From the NCBI RefSeq assembly GCF_014490485.1, contig NZ_JACTVA010000046.1:1-46632 (forward strand): a stretch of DNA of 46,632 nt, in the 5' to 3' direction. The translations under genes and the position numbers were made by a program. The stretch's first letter is position 1. Each line of letters starts with the position of its first letter. A model generated the notes under the pieces. That model was given only the letters and a program-made list of their open reading frames with translations, did no database searches and was not told the origin of the DNA. This DNA comes from Teichococcus aerophilus (GTDB lineage: Bacteria > Pseudomonadota > Alphaproteobacteria > Acetobacterales > Acetobacteraceae). Shown piece by piece: positions 35,454-43,983 of the stretch.

Positions 35454-36113
35454 ATGCATGAGTTCTTTTATCTGTACGACCCGCTCTGCGGCTGGTGCTA
35501 CGGCGCCACGCCCGCCGTGGTGAAGCTGGAGCTGGTGCCCTCCGTCGTGCTGCACCCGCTGGCCACCGGCCTGTTCGCCGGCGACGACCGCAAGATGACG
35601 CCGGATTTCGCCGCCTATGCCTGGACGAACGACCAGCGCATCGCCGAGATGACCGGCCAGGTGTTTTCCGAGGCCTACCGGGAGAAGGTGCTGGGCAACC
35701 CGGAGGGCCGCTTCGACTCCACCGCCGCCACCCGCGCCGTGACCGCCGTGCACCTGACCGAGCCGGCGCGAGAGCTGGAGGCGCTGCACCGCATCCAGGC
35801 CCTGCGCTATGCCGATGGGCGGGACAATACCGACCCGGCCGAGCTGCTGCGCGTGCTGCGGGACCTTGGGCTGGAGGAAGCGGTGGCGCTGCTGGAAGCC
35901 GGTGGCCCGGAGATCGACGACGCGGTGGAGCGCCGCAAGGCCATGGCGCAGCAGTTGATGACCGGGCTGGGCATCCGCGGCGTGCCGGCCCTGGTGCGGC
36001 TGCAGGAAGGCAACAAGGTCACCGCCGTACCCAACGGCGTGCTGTTCGAGGAGCCGGGCCTGCTGGCCGAGCGGCTGGGCCTGCCGCCGGAAGCCGAAGA
36101 AGCCATCCGCTGA
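35454..36113 (+). CDS. DsbA-family thioredoxin-fold protein
   Basis: 219 aa. The N-terminal strand leads into YDPLCGWCYGA, a CxxC redox motif (Cys-Gly-Trp-Cys). A helical insertion follows (about 60-160) and the cis-Pro loop is IRGVPALVRL. No signal peptide is present, so it is cytoplasmic, like FrnE-type DsbA homologues. Its ATG begins one base after the dnaE stop, implying coupling, although no functional link is known. A GGAGG lies upstream inside dnaE. Confidence 0.88.
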   Translation: MHEFFYLYDPLCGWCYGATPAVVKLELVPSVVLHPLATGLFAGDDRKMTPDFAAYAWTNDQRIAEMTGQVFSEAYREKVLGNPEGRFDSTAATRAVTAVHLTEPARELEALHRIQALRYADGRDNTDPAELLRVLRDLGLEEAVALLEAGGPEIDDAVERRKAMAQQLMTGLGIRGVPALVRLQEGNKVTAVPNGVLFEEPGLLAERLGLPPEAEEAIR

Positions 36114-36272
36114 AGCCGGTGCCAGCTTAGGGCAGGGGGCGGTTAAGGGCCTTCCGGGCCGGCTCCGCTTGCCCTGGCGGCCTCGCTATGCCATATGCCG
36201 CCCGCCGGCGCGGGGTGGTCCCTCGCCGGTAAATCCGCACGCGGCGCGCCCTTCCGTCCTCACGACGTCTGG

Positions 36273-36318
36273 GTCCGGTCCCCGAAAGGGGCTTTGCACC
36301 GCGGAGGCTCAACCGGAC
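36273..36318 (+). promoter_or_regulatory. Nested stem structure in the rpsB leader
   Basis: GTCCGGT (36273-36279) pairs perfectly with ACCGGAC (36312-36318). Directly inside is CCCC-GAAA-GGGG (36280-36291), a GNRA-tetraloop hairpin; a 20-base bulge completes it. It ends 25 bases before the rpsB start, just upstream of the GAAGGAAGGA ribosome binding site. Autoregulation by S2 is possible but inferred. Confidence 0.5.
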
Positions 36319-36343
36319 TACGTTTGAAGGAAGGACCGCCGCC

Positions 36344-37207
36344 ATGGCGATGCCCGAAGTTTCCCTGCGTCAGCTGCTCGAGGCCGGTGTGCACTTTGGC
36401 CACCACACCCGCCGCTGGAACCCGAAGATGGCTCCGTACATCTTCGGCATCCGCAACCAGGTCCACATCCTCGACCTGCAGCAGACCGTGCCCCTGCTGG
36501 ACCGCGCGCTCCGCACCGTGCGCGACGTCGTCGCCGGTGGTGGCCGCGTGCTGTTCGTCGGCACCAAGAAGTCCGCGGCCGAGTACGTGGCCGAGGCCGC
36601 GACCCGTTGCGGCCAGTACTACGTGAACCACCGTTGGCTCGGCGGCATGCTGACCAACTGGAAGACCATCACGGGTTCCATCAAGCGCCTGAAGCAGATG
36701 GATGAGCAGCTGGGTGGCAACACCGCCGGCCTCACCAAGAAGGAAGTGCTGATGCTGACGCGCGAGCGCGAGAAGCTCGACCGCGCGCTGGGCGGCATCC
36801 GTGAGATGGGCGGCCTGCCGGACATCATCTTCGTCATCGACGTGGTGAAGGAGAAGCTGGCGATCGAGGAAGCCAACAAGCTGGGCATTCCGGTCGTGGC
36901 CGTGCTCGACTCCAACGCCGATCCCTCGGGCATCGCCTTCCCGATCCCGGGCAACGATGACGCCATCCGCGCCATCAACCTGTATTGCGACCTGATCGCC
37001 GGCGCCGTGTTCGATGGCATCAGCGCCGAGCTGCAGGCCTCCGGCGTCGACCTGGGCTCCTCCGAGGAGCTGCCGGTCGAGGACGTGCTGGCCGAAGAGG
37101 GCACCGCCACCGACGTCGCCCCCGCTGAGGCTGCCGAGCCTGTTCCCGCTGAGGCCGTCCCCGCTCAGGCTGCCCCCGCCGAAGAGACCCAGGCCCCCCA
37201 GGCCTGA
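36344..37207 (+). CDS. rpsB: 30S ribosomal protein S2
   Basis: 287 aa. The S2 signatures are [19 protein letters not shown] near the N terminus and [20 protein letters not shown] with [19 protein letters not shown] later. The last about 45 residues are an Ala/Pro/Glu-rich tail beyond the E. coli length (241 aa), common in alphaproteobacteria. ATG at 36344 has GAAGGAAGGA upstream. It heads the rpsB-tsf unit; tsf follows after 26 bases. Confidence 0.98.
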   Translation: MAMPEVSLRQLLEAGVHFGHHTRRWNPKMAPYIFGIRNQVHILDLQQTVPLLDRALRTVRDVVAGGGRVLFVGTKKSAAEYVAEAATRCGQYYVNHRWLGGMLTNWKTITGSIKRLKQMDEQLGGNTAGLTKKEVLMLTREREKLDRALGGIREMGGLPDIIFVIDVVKEKLAIEEANKLGIPVVAVLDSNADPSGIAFPIPGNDDAIRAINLYCDLIAGAVFDGISAELQASGVDLGSSEELPVEDVLAEEGTATDVAPAEAAEPVPAEAVPAQAAPAEETQAPQA

Positions 37208-37233
37208 TCCCTCAACAGTCAGGAGGCTAGAAC

Positions 37234-38145
37234 ATGGCTGAAGTTACCGCCCTGATGGTGCGTGACCTGCGCGAGAAGACCGGCGCGGGCATGATGGACT
37301 GCAAGAAGGCGCTGGTTGAGGCCGGTGGCGACATCGAGGCCGCGATCGACTGGCTGCGCAAGAAGGGCCTCGCGGCCGCCGCCAAGAAGTCCGGCCGCGT
37401 CGCGGCCGAGGGCCTCGTCGGCGTCGCCAGCGGCCCGAACGTCGCCGGCATGATCGAGGTCAATGCCGAGACCGACTTCGTGGCGCGCAACGAGCAGTTC
37501 CAGAGCTTCGTCTCTGAGGTTGCCGGCCTCGTCCTCTCCGTCGGCGACGACGTGGAGACGATCAAGGCCGCGACTTTCCCGGGCACCGGCCACTCCGTGC
37601 AGGAAGAGCTGACCCGCCTGATCGCCACGATCGGCGAGAACATGACGATCCGCCGGGCCAAGCGCCTGACGGTGCCGTCGGGCGTCGTCGCGACCTACAC
37701 GCACTCCGCCGTCAAGCCGGGCCTGGGCAAGATCGGCGTCCTCGCCGCTCTCGAAGCTCCGTCCGAGATCGAGGCGCTGGAGACGCTGGGCCGCCAGATC
37801 GGCATGCACGTCGCCGCCGCGCGCCCCGATGCGCTGGACGTCTCCTTCGTCGATCCGTCGGCGCTGGAGCGCGAGAAGGCGGTGCTGACCGAGCAGGCCC
37901 GCGCTTCCGGCAAGCCCGACGCCATTATCGAGAAGATGGTCGAAGGCCGCGTCCGCAAGTACTACGAGGAAGTGGTGCTGCTGGAGCAGGTCTGGGTGCA
38001 TGACGGCGAGAGCCGCGTGAAGCAGGTTGTCCAGAAGGCCGGCGCCAAGCTGACGGGCTTTGCCCGCTTCCAGCTGGGCGAGGGCATCGAGAAGGAAACC
38101 AGCGACTTCGCCGCCGAAGTGGCCGCTGCCGCCGGCACGGTCTGA
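37234..38145 (+). CDS. tsf: Translation elongation factor Ts
   Basis: 303 aa, GDP/GTP exchange factor for EF-Tu. The N-terminal UBA-like domain reads [20 protein letters not shown], and the core has [13 protein letters not shown], the EF-Tu contact region. Length is close to E. coli (283 aa). An AGGAGG lies nine bases before the ATG. A GC-rich hairpin follows the stop before pyrH. Confidence 0.98.
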   Translation: MAEVTALMVRDLREKTGAGMMDCKKALVEAGGDIEAAIDWLRKKGLAAAAKKSGRVAAEGLVGVASGPNVAGMIEVNAETDFVARNEQFQSFVSEVAGLVLSVGDDVETIKAATFPGTGHSVQEELTRLIATIGENMTIRRAKRLTVPSGVVATYTHSAVKPGLGKIGVLAALEAPSEIEALETLGRQIGMHVAAARPDALDVSFVDPSALEREKAVLTEQARASGKPDAIIEKMVEGRVRKYYEEVVLLEQVWVHDGESRVKQVVQKAGAKLTGFARFQLGEGIEKETSDFAAEVAAAAGTV

Positions 38146-38170
38146 TACCGGCCGGGTCTGAACGACGGGC

Positions 38171-38197
38171 GGGGGTGCCGGCATGGCCGGCGCCCCC
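38171..38197 (+). terminator. Hairpin after tsf
   Basis: A 12-bp stem with one G-U pair (38171-38182 with 38186-38197) and a three-base loop, 25 bases past the tsf stop. The tail GTCTTCG is only weakly T-rich, so termination may be partial. Confidence 0.6.
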
Positions 38198-38333
38198 GTC
38201 TTCGTGAAGGCCCGCCGGACCCTGTTGCCTCGCTTCAGTTGCCCGGCCGGCCTTGCCGCGCCCCGGCCGCCTGCCTATCGTTCGGCGCCCGCCGAATTTG
38301 ACTACCCCGTAACAATCACGGAGTCTGCCCCGC

Positions 38334-39053
38334 ATGTCCGCCCCGATCTACAAGCGCGTCCTGCTCAAGCTCTCGGGGGAGGCGCTGATGGGCGACCGCG
38401 ACTACGGCCTGGATAACCAGACGGTCAAGGACATCGCACAGGACATCAAGGGCGTGGTGGAGCTGGGCGTGGAGGTCTGCGTCGTCGTCGGCGGCGGCAA
38501 CATCTTCCGCGGCGTCGCCGGTGCCTCCTCCGGCATGGACCGGGCGCAGGCCGACAGCATGGGCATGCTGGCCACCGTGATGAACGCCCTGGCGATGCAG
38601 AGCGCGCTGGAGCGCGCCGGCGTCACCACCCGCGTGCAATCCGCCATCCCGATGAGCAGCGTCTGCGAGCCCTTCATCCGCCGCCGCGCCGAGCGGCATA
38701 TGGAGAAGGGGCGGGTGGTGATCTTCGCCGCCGGCTCCGGCAACCCGTTCTTCACCACCGACACCGCCGCCGCCCTGCGCGCGGCCGAGATGCGCTGCGA
38801 CGCGCTGTTCAAGGGCACGCAGGTGGATGGCGTGTATTCCGCCGATCCCCGCAAGAACCCGACCGCCGAGCGCTACACCACGCTGACCTATCTGGAGATG
38901 CTGGCGCGCGACCTGGCGGTGATGGACGCCGCCGCCATCAGCCTGGCGCGTGAGAACAAGTTGCCGATCATCGTGTTCAATATCCATGAGCCGGGTGCCT
39001 TCACCGCCGTCATGCAGGGCGAGGGGCGCTTCACTACGGTTGTCGATCAGTAA
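38334..39053 (+). CDS. pyrH: UMP kinase
   Basis: 239 aa amino-acid-kinase-fold enzyme that phosphorylates UMP to UDP. Signatures are [12 protein letters not shown] at the N terminus, [31 protein letters not shown], and [15 protein letters not shown]. Length equals the hexameric bacterial type. The ATG at 38334 has CGGAG upstream. frr follows after 28 bases, as in most proteobacteria. Confidence 0.98.
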   Translation: MSAPIYKRVLLKLSGEALMGDRDYGLDNQTVKDIAQDIKGVVELGVEVCVVVGGGNIFRGVAGASSGMDRAQADSMGMLATVMNALAMQSALERAGVTTRVQSAIPMSSVCEPFIRRRAERHMEKGRVVIFAAGSGNPFFTTDTAAALRAAEMRCDALFKGTQVDGVYSADPRKNPTAERYTTLTYLEMLARDLAVMDAAAISLARENKLPIIVFNIHEPGAFTAVMQGEGRFTTVVDQ

Positions 39054-39081
39054 GCCTGGACCAGAAGAAGGACGCCCCGAC

Positions 39082-39654
39082 ATGGCCGCTCCCGCCGATT
39101 TCCCCGCCCTGAAGCAGGACCTGTCGCGTCGCATGGATGGCGCGCTCGAGTCCCTCAAGAAAGAATTCTCCGGGCTTCGCGCCGGGCGCGCTTCCCCCGC
39201 GTTGCTGGAGCCGATCCGCGTTGAGGTCTATGGCACCAACCAGCCGCTGACCCAGGTGGCGAACATCGCCGTCTCCGGCCCCGGCATGCTGTCGGTGCAG
39301 GTGTGGGACCGTTCGGCGGTTAAGGCCGTTGAGGTCGCCATCCGTGATTCGGGCTTGGGCCTGAATCCGCAGACCGAGGGTCAGACCCTGCGCGTGCCGT
39401 TGCCGCCCCTGACGCAGGAACGCCGCAACGAACTGGCCAAGCAGGCACATAAATACGCCGAATCCGCCAAGGTCGCCGCCCGTGGCGTGCGCCGCGACGG
39501 CATGGAGCAGATCAAGGGCTGGGAGACCAAGTCCGAGATCTCCAAGGACGACGCCAAGCGCTGGTCCGACGAGGTGCAGAAGCTGACCGACGCCACCATC
39601 AAGAAGGTGGACGAGGCCCTCGTGGACAAGGAAAAGGATATTAAGACGGTCTGA
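39082..39654 (+). CDS. frr: Ribosome recycling factor
   Basis: 190 aa. It splits post-termination ribosomes with EF-G. Family blocks are EFSGLRAGRASPALLEPIRVEVYG split over two, NIAVSGPGMLSVQVWDRSAV, and RVPLPPLTQERRNELAKQAHK. The frame stays open to 38950, but the ATG at 39082 with AAGGA upstream yields the normal 185-190 residue protein. Confidence 0.98.
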   Translation: MAAPADFPALKQDLSRRMDGALESLKKEFSGLRAGRASPALLEPIRVEVYGTNQPLTQVANIAVSGPGMLSVQVWDRSAVKAVEVAIRDSGLGLNPQTEGQTLRVPLPPLTQERRNELAKQAHKYAESAKVAARGVRRDGMEQIKGWETKSEISKDDAKRWSDEVQKLTDATIKKVDEALVDKEKDIKTV

Positions 39655-39682
39655 CTCCCTCCTCCAGCCAGACGGAACGGCA

Positions 39683-40429
39683 ATGAGCGCGGCGCCAGGC
39701 GCGGCCCCGGCCATCAGTGGTGGTACGCCTCCGGGCGTACCGGTCCATGTGGGTGTTATCATGGACGGCAATCGCCGCTGGGCCCGCGCGCGCGGCCTGC
39801 CGGCGGCGCTGGGCCACAAAGCCGGCGCCGATGCGGTGCGCCGCACGGTGGAGGCCGCGGCAAAGAGCGGCATCGGCTGGCTGACCCTGTTCGCCTTCTC
39901 ATCCGAGAACTGGCAGCGGTCGGACGACGAGGTGCGGGAGCTGACCGGGCTGCTGCGCTTCTACCTGCGGCACGAGATCGCGGCGCTGCACAAGAACAAG
40001 GTGCGGCTGCGCGTGATCGGCGAGCGTGACCGCTTCGGGCCCGAGACCACCGCCGCCATCCGCGATGCGGAGGCGCTGACCGCCAACAATACCGGGCTGA
40101 ACCTGACCGTCGCGCTCTCCTACGGCAGCCGGTCGGAAATCGCCGCCTCCGCGCGCTTCCTGGCGCGCGAAGTCGCGGCCGGGCGGATGGACCCGGAGGC
40201 GGTCGATGAAGCCTCGCTGACCCGCCATCTCTCCACGCACGATATGCCGGACCCCGACTTGATCATCCGCACCTCCGGCGAGCAGCGCCTGTCCAACTTC
40301 CTGCTGTGGCAGGCCGCCTATGCCGAGTTCTGGTTCACCGAGACGTTGTGGCCGGATTTCGGCGCCAACGACCTTGCCCAGGCCGTGGCCGAGTATGCCC
40401 GCCGCGAACGCCGCTATGGCGCGGGCTGA
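39683..40429 (+). CDS. uppS: Isoprenyl (undecaprenyl diphosphate) synthase
   Basis: 248 aa cis-prenyltransferase making undecaprenyl diphosphate for peptidoglycan and O-antigen carriers. The first motif HVGVIMDGNRRWAR holds the catalytic Asp; LTLFAFSSENWQR and DLIIRTSGEQRLSNFLLWQ follow. It overlaps cdsA by 14 bases if cdsA starts at 40416. ATG at 39683 has GGAACGGC upstream. Confidence 0.97.
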   Translation: MSAAPGAAPAISGGTPPGVPVHVGVIMDGNRRWARARGLPAALGHKAGADAVRRTVEAAAKSGIGWLTLFAFSSENWQRSDDEVRELTGLLRFYLRHEIAALHKNKVRLRVIGERDRFGPETTAAIRDAEALTANNTGLNLTVALSYGSRSEIAASARFLAREVAAGRMDPEAVDEASLTRHLSTHDMPDPDLIIRTSGEQRLSNFLLWQAAYAEFWFTETLWPDFGANDLAQAVAEYARRERRYGAG

Positions 40430-41285
40430 GGGCGTGACGGACGCCGCAGCCGGCAAACGCTGGCGGGACTTGAAGAAGCGGGCGATCTCGGCGGCCATCC
40501 TCGGCCCAGGCGCCCTGTTGTGCATATGGCTGGGCGCGCTGCCCTTCACTGTGCTGATGGCTGTCGCCATGGCCGGGCTGGTGTGGGAATGGGTGCATCT
40601 CTGCGGCCTGCGCAGCCGGGAGTTGCCGGGTGTGGCGGTGCCGCTGGCGGTGTTCGTCGCCTGCGGCTTCGCGGTGTTCCAACTGACGGCGCTGGCCCTG
40701 CTGGCGCTGGTGGTCGGGTCCGCCGCCACCTGGGCCAGCACGCGCTGGATCCGCCGGCGGGATGGCGCGCCGGCCCCGGCGGTCTGGCTGGCCTCCGGCG
40801 TGTTGTATATCGGCCTCGCCGGTATCAGCCTCATCGAGCTGCGGCACGATAACGACGCCGGCCGCGCCAACGTGCTGTTCCTGATCTCGGTGGTCTGGGC
40901 CAGCGATATCGGTGCCTACATGGTCGGCCGCGTCGTCGGCGGGCCGAAGCTGGCGCCCTCCATCTCCCCCGGCAAGACCTGGTCCGGTGCTGTGGGCGGG
41001 CTGCTCTGCTGCATGCTGGTCGGCGCGCTGACCGCCGCCTGGGCCACGCCGTACCGGGACGACATGCTGAAGGCGGCCATGATTGCCGCGCTGTTGGGCA
41101 TCGCCACCCAGGCGGGCGACTTGCTGGAAAGCGGCTTCAAGCGCCACTTCAACGTCAAGGACAGCTCCGCGCTGATCCCCGGCCATGGCGGCGTGCTGGA
41201 CCGACTGGACGGGCTGATCGCCGCCGCGCCGATCGCCGCGCTGATTGCCATGGGCGTCGGCTACGGCGTGGTGTTGTGGCGGTGA
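40416..41285 (+). CDS. cdsA: Phosphatidate cytidylyltransferase
   Basis: 289 aa integral membrane enzyme that makes CDP-diacylglycerol from phosphatidic acid and CTP. Seven or so hydrophobic segments are seen. The C-terminal signature is KRHFNVKDSSALIPGHGGVLDRLDG (split), with SPGKTWSGAVGG before it. The start may be ATG at 40416, overlapping uppS, or GTG at 40434 with GAGGGC upstream; I list the first. Confidence 0.95.
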   Translation: MARAEGVTDAAAGKRWRDLKKRAISAAILGPGALLCIWLGALPFTVLMAVAMAGLVWEWVHLCGLRSRELPGVAVPLAVFVACGFAVFQLTALALLALVVGSAATWASTRWIRRRDGAPAPAVWLASGVLYIGLAGISLIELRHDNDAGRANVLFLISVVWASDIGAYMVGRVVGGPKLAPSISPGKTWSGAVGGLLCCMLVGALTAAWATPYRDDMLKAAMIAALLGIATQAGDLLESGFKRHFNVKDSSALIPGHGGVLDRLDGLIAAAPIAALIAMGVGYGVVLWR

Positions 41286-42448
41286 GCCCACGCAGCATCA
41301 CCATCCTCGGCAGTACCGGTTCGGTCGGCCGTAGCACGGTGGCGCTGCTGGATGCCGCCGCGCCAGGCGAATTTATCGTCACCGCCCTGGTGGCGGGGCG
41401 GGATGCCGCCGGGCTGGCGGAGCAGGCCCGCCGCCTGCGCCCGCGGATCGCGGTGCTGGCCGACGAGGCCGCCGCGCCGGCGCTGGAAGCCGCCTTGGCC
41501 GGCAGCGGCATCCGCTGGGCCTGCGGGCGCGACGCGGTGCTGCAGGCCGCCGCCCTGCCGGCGGACTGGACCATGGCGGCCATTGTCGGCGCCGCGGGGC
41601 TGGAGCCGACCCTGGCGGCACTGGCCCGTGGTGGCACCCTGGCTTTGGCTAACAAGGAATCGCTGGTCTGCGCCGGGCATCTGGTGCTGGCCGCCGCCGC
41701 GGCCTCCGGCGCCACGCTTCTGACGGTCGATTCCGAACACAACGCCATCTTCCAGGCGTTGGATTCGCGCGACCCTTCGGTGATCGAGAAGCTCATCATC
41801 ACCGCCTCGGGCGGCCCGTTCCGGCTGGCCAGCCTCGAGGAGATGCGGGCGGCGACACCGGAGCAGGCGGTGCGCCACCCGGTCTGGTCGATGGGCGCCA
41901 AGATCAGTGTCGATTCGGCCACCATGATGAACAAGGGGCTGGAGCTGATCGAGGCCGCACGCATCTTCCCGGTGCCGGAGGAGCGGATCGAGATCCTGGT
42001 GCACCCGCAATCCACCGTGCACGGCATGGTGCAATACGCCGATGGCTCGGTGCTGGCGCAGCTTGGTACACCGGACATGCGCACGCCCATCGCGCACGCG
42101 CTGGCCTGGCCGCGCCGCATGCGGGCGGATGTGCCCAGGCTGGACCTGGTGGCGCTGGGCCGGTTGGAATTCTACGCGCCTGATCCCCAACGCTTTCCGG
42201 CGCTTCGCCTGGCGCGGCAGGCCTTGCAGGCGGGGGCAGGGGCCACCACCATTCTGAATGCAGCCAATGAGGTGGCGGTGGAGCTGTTCCTCGCCCGCCG
42301 CCTTGGCTTCCTGGATATCGCGGCGGTCGTCGAAGCCACGCTGGACGCCCTGGGCAGCCCGGAGATTCCGGCGCTGGGCGACGTGCTGGTCCTGGACGCC
42401 GCGTCACGCCGCCATGCGGCGGCCGAGGCCGGGCGGCGGGCGCTGTAA
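41276..42448 (+). CDS. dxr: 1-deoxy-D-xylulose-5-phosphate reductoisomerase
   Basis: 390 aa. Second step of the MEP isoprenoid pathway, feeding uppS. NADPH motif ITILGSTGSVGRST is at the N terminus; ALANKESLVCAG, TVDSEHNAIFQAL with acidic metal ligands, and KISVDSATMMNKGLE follow. Start is GTG at 41276 or, three codons later in the sense of GTGA overlap with the cdsA stop, GTG at 41282; either fits. It is in the conserved cdsA-dxr-rseP order. Confidence 0.97.
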   Translation: MAVSPRSITILGSTGSVGRSTVALLDAAAPGEFIVTALVAGRDAAGLAEQARRLRPRIAVLADEAAAPALEAALAGSGIRWACGRDAVLQAAALPADWTMAAIVGAAGLEPTLAALARGGTLALANKESLVCAGHLVLAAAAASGATLLTVDSEHNAIFQALDSRDPSVIEKLIITASGGPFRLASLEEMRAATPEQAVRHPVWSMGAKISVDSATMMNKGLELIEAARIFPVPEERIEILVHPQSTVHGMVQYADGSVLAQLGTPDMRTPIAHALAWPRRMRADVPRLDLVALGRLEFYAPDPQRFPALRLARQALQAGAGATTILNAANEVAVELFLARRLGFLDIAAVVEATLDALGSPEIPALGDVLVLDAASRRHAAAEAGRRAL

Positions 42449-42586
42449 GAGTGCTAACCCGCGCCGGACTGATGGCAGCGCTGTAATGTCTTGTTGCCCG
42501 GCGTGCGTTGCGCCGCTGGTACCTCTACCCTGGCCACCGGCCACCCGGCGTTTCCGACCCCGCGCCGCCGCGCGGACCGACACGAA

Positions 42587-42603
42587 CCCCCGCGTATCGG
42601 GGG
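42587..42603 (+). other. Hairpin before the rseP ribosome binding site
   Basis: CCCCCG (42587-42592) pairs with CGGGGG (42598-42603) around CGTAT, ending one base before the GGAGAGAAG motif of rseP. Role unknown. Confidence 0.35.
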
Positions 42604-42616
42604 CGGAGAGAAGACC

Positions 42617-43717
42617 TTGGATTCCCTGCTCGACTGGCTGCGTACACCCCTGTCCTTCATCCTGGTGCTGGGCGTGCTCGTCTTCGTGCACGAGATGGGC
42701 CACTACCTGGCGGCACGCTGGCGGGGCGTGCATGTGGAGGCGTTCTCCATCGGCTTCGGCAAGGCCATCCATAAATGGACGGACCGGCGCGGCACGGAAT
42801 GGCGCCTCTCCTGGCTGCCGCTCGGCGGCTACGTGAAGCTGCATGGCCAGGAAGACCCGAATGACGTGACGCCGGAGCAGCGCGCCGCCTGGCGCCCCGG
42901 CCAGACCTTCCACGAGAAGCCGGTGCGGGACCGCGCCATCGTCATCGCCGCGGGCCCGGTGTTCAACTTCGTCCTCGCCATGCTGCTGTTCGCCGGCCTG
43001 TACATGACGGCCGGGCAGCCGCAGCCCAGCGCCAGCATCGGCACCGTGGCCGAGGGCAGCGCCGCTGCCGGCGCCGGCCTGCGCCCGGGTGATCGCATCC
43101 TGGCCCTGGACGGCCAGTCGGTGGAGCGATTTGAGCAGATCCAGCGCTACATCCAGCCTCGTGCCGGCCAGCCGGTGGAACTGCGCATCAGCCGCGACGG
43201 GGCGGAGCAGGCGCTGAGCGTCACCCCCGCCGCCCGCGAATCGAACGGCGCCACGGTCGGCGTGCTCGGCGTCACCGCCGGTGCCGTCGAGTTCCGCCGC
43301 CTGAACCCGATCGCCGCGACGCTGGCTGGCATCGACCAGACCATCGATGTCAGCCGACAGACCCTGGTGAGCGTGTGGGAGATGCTGACCGGCAGCCGGG
43401 GCACCGAGGAGCTGGGCGGCGTGCTGCGCATCGCCCAGATCTCCGGCCAGGTGACCGAGATGGGAATCGCCAGCACCATCATGCTGATCGCCGTCCTCTC
43501 GGTGAATCTGGGGCTCATCAACCTGTTCCCCGTGCCGATCCTGGATGGCGGCCATCTGGTGTTCCACGCGGCGGAGGCCATTCGCGGCCGCCCGGTCTCC
43601 CCCCGGGTCATGGAATACAGCTTCCGCGCCGGCTTCGTGGTGATCATCGCATTGTTCGTTTTCTCCACGTTCAACGACGTGCGGCATATCGGCTGGCTCA
43701 GCAGCCTGTTCGGCTGA
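42617..43717 (+). CDS. rseP: RIP metalloprotease RseP (site-2 protease)
   Basis: 366 aa membrane zinc protease. The HEMGH zinc motif is in helix 1 (FVHEMGHYLAARW). Two hydrophobic segments flank one PDZ domain (about 117-200, GLRPGDRILALDGQSVERFE). The third zinc ligand is in NLFPVPILDGGHL, residues about 305-317. It cleaves membrane anti-sigma factors and signal-peptide remnants. Start is TTG at 42617 with GGAGAGAAG upstream; the open frame back to 42491 adds a Pro/Arg-rich unconserved piece. Confidence 0.96.
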   Translation: MDSLLDWLRTPLSFILVLGVLVFVHEMGHYLAARWRGVHVEAFSIGFGKAIHKWTDRRGTEWRLSWLPLGGYVKLHGQEDPNDVTPEQRAAWRPGQTFHEKPVRDRAIVIAAGPVFNFVLAMLLFAGLYMTAGQPQPSASIGTVAEGSAAAGAGLRPGDRILALDGQSVERFEQIQRYIQPRAGQPVELRISRDGAEQALSVTPAARESNGATVGVLGVTAGAVEFRRLNPIAATLAGIDQTIDVSRQTLVSVWEMLTGSRGTEELGGVLRIAQISGQVTEMGIASTIMLIAVLSVNLGLINLFPVPILDGGHLVFHAAEAIRGRPVSPRVMEYSFRAGFVVIIALFVFSTFNDVRHIGWLSSLFG

Positions 43718-43800
43718 AGCCAGAGCGTGGCGGGGCGTTTGCCGAAAGGCGAGCGCCATGCGGGGAGAAGGCGGAACGGCGGCGTGGCTGGCTCCGCCCC

Positions 43801-43838
43801 GGGCCCTGGCTTGGGCCCGCTTCTCAGCAACGTGTTGC
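43801..43838 (+). other. Hairpins between rseP and bamA
   Basis: The 266-base gap contains GGGCCC (43801-43806 and 43813-43818) and GCAAC-GT-GTTGC (43827-43838). No T-run or clear promoter is seen; it may hold bamA's own promoter. Confidence 0.35.
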
Positions 43839-43983
43839 AACTGAAGGTGAACACGGCATAAACGGGGGCGGGCCACGGGGGCTGGCGGCGGGGGGGCTTC
43901 CCGGCTAACCTCCGGCCCGCCTCTCGGCCCTTCAGTGGCCTCGATCACGACGCCCGTTTTTCTCCAGGTCCTGGACCGAAGCC

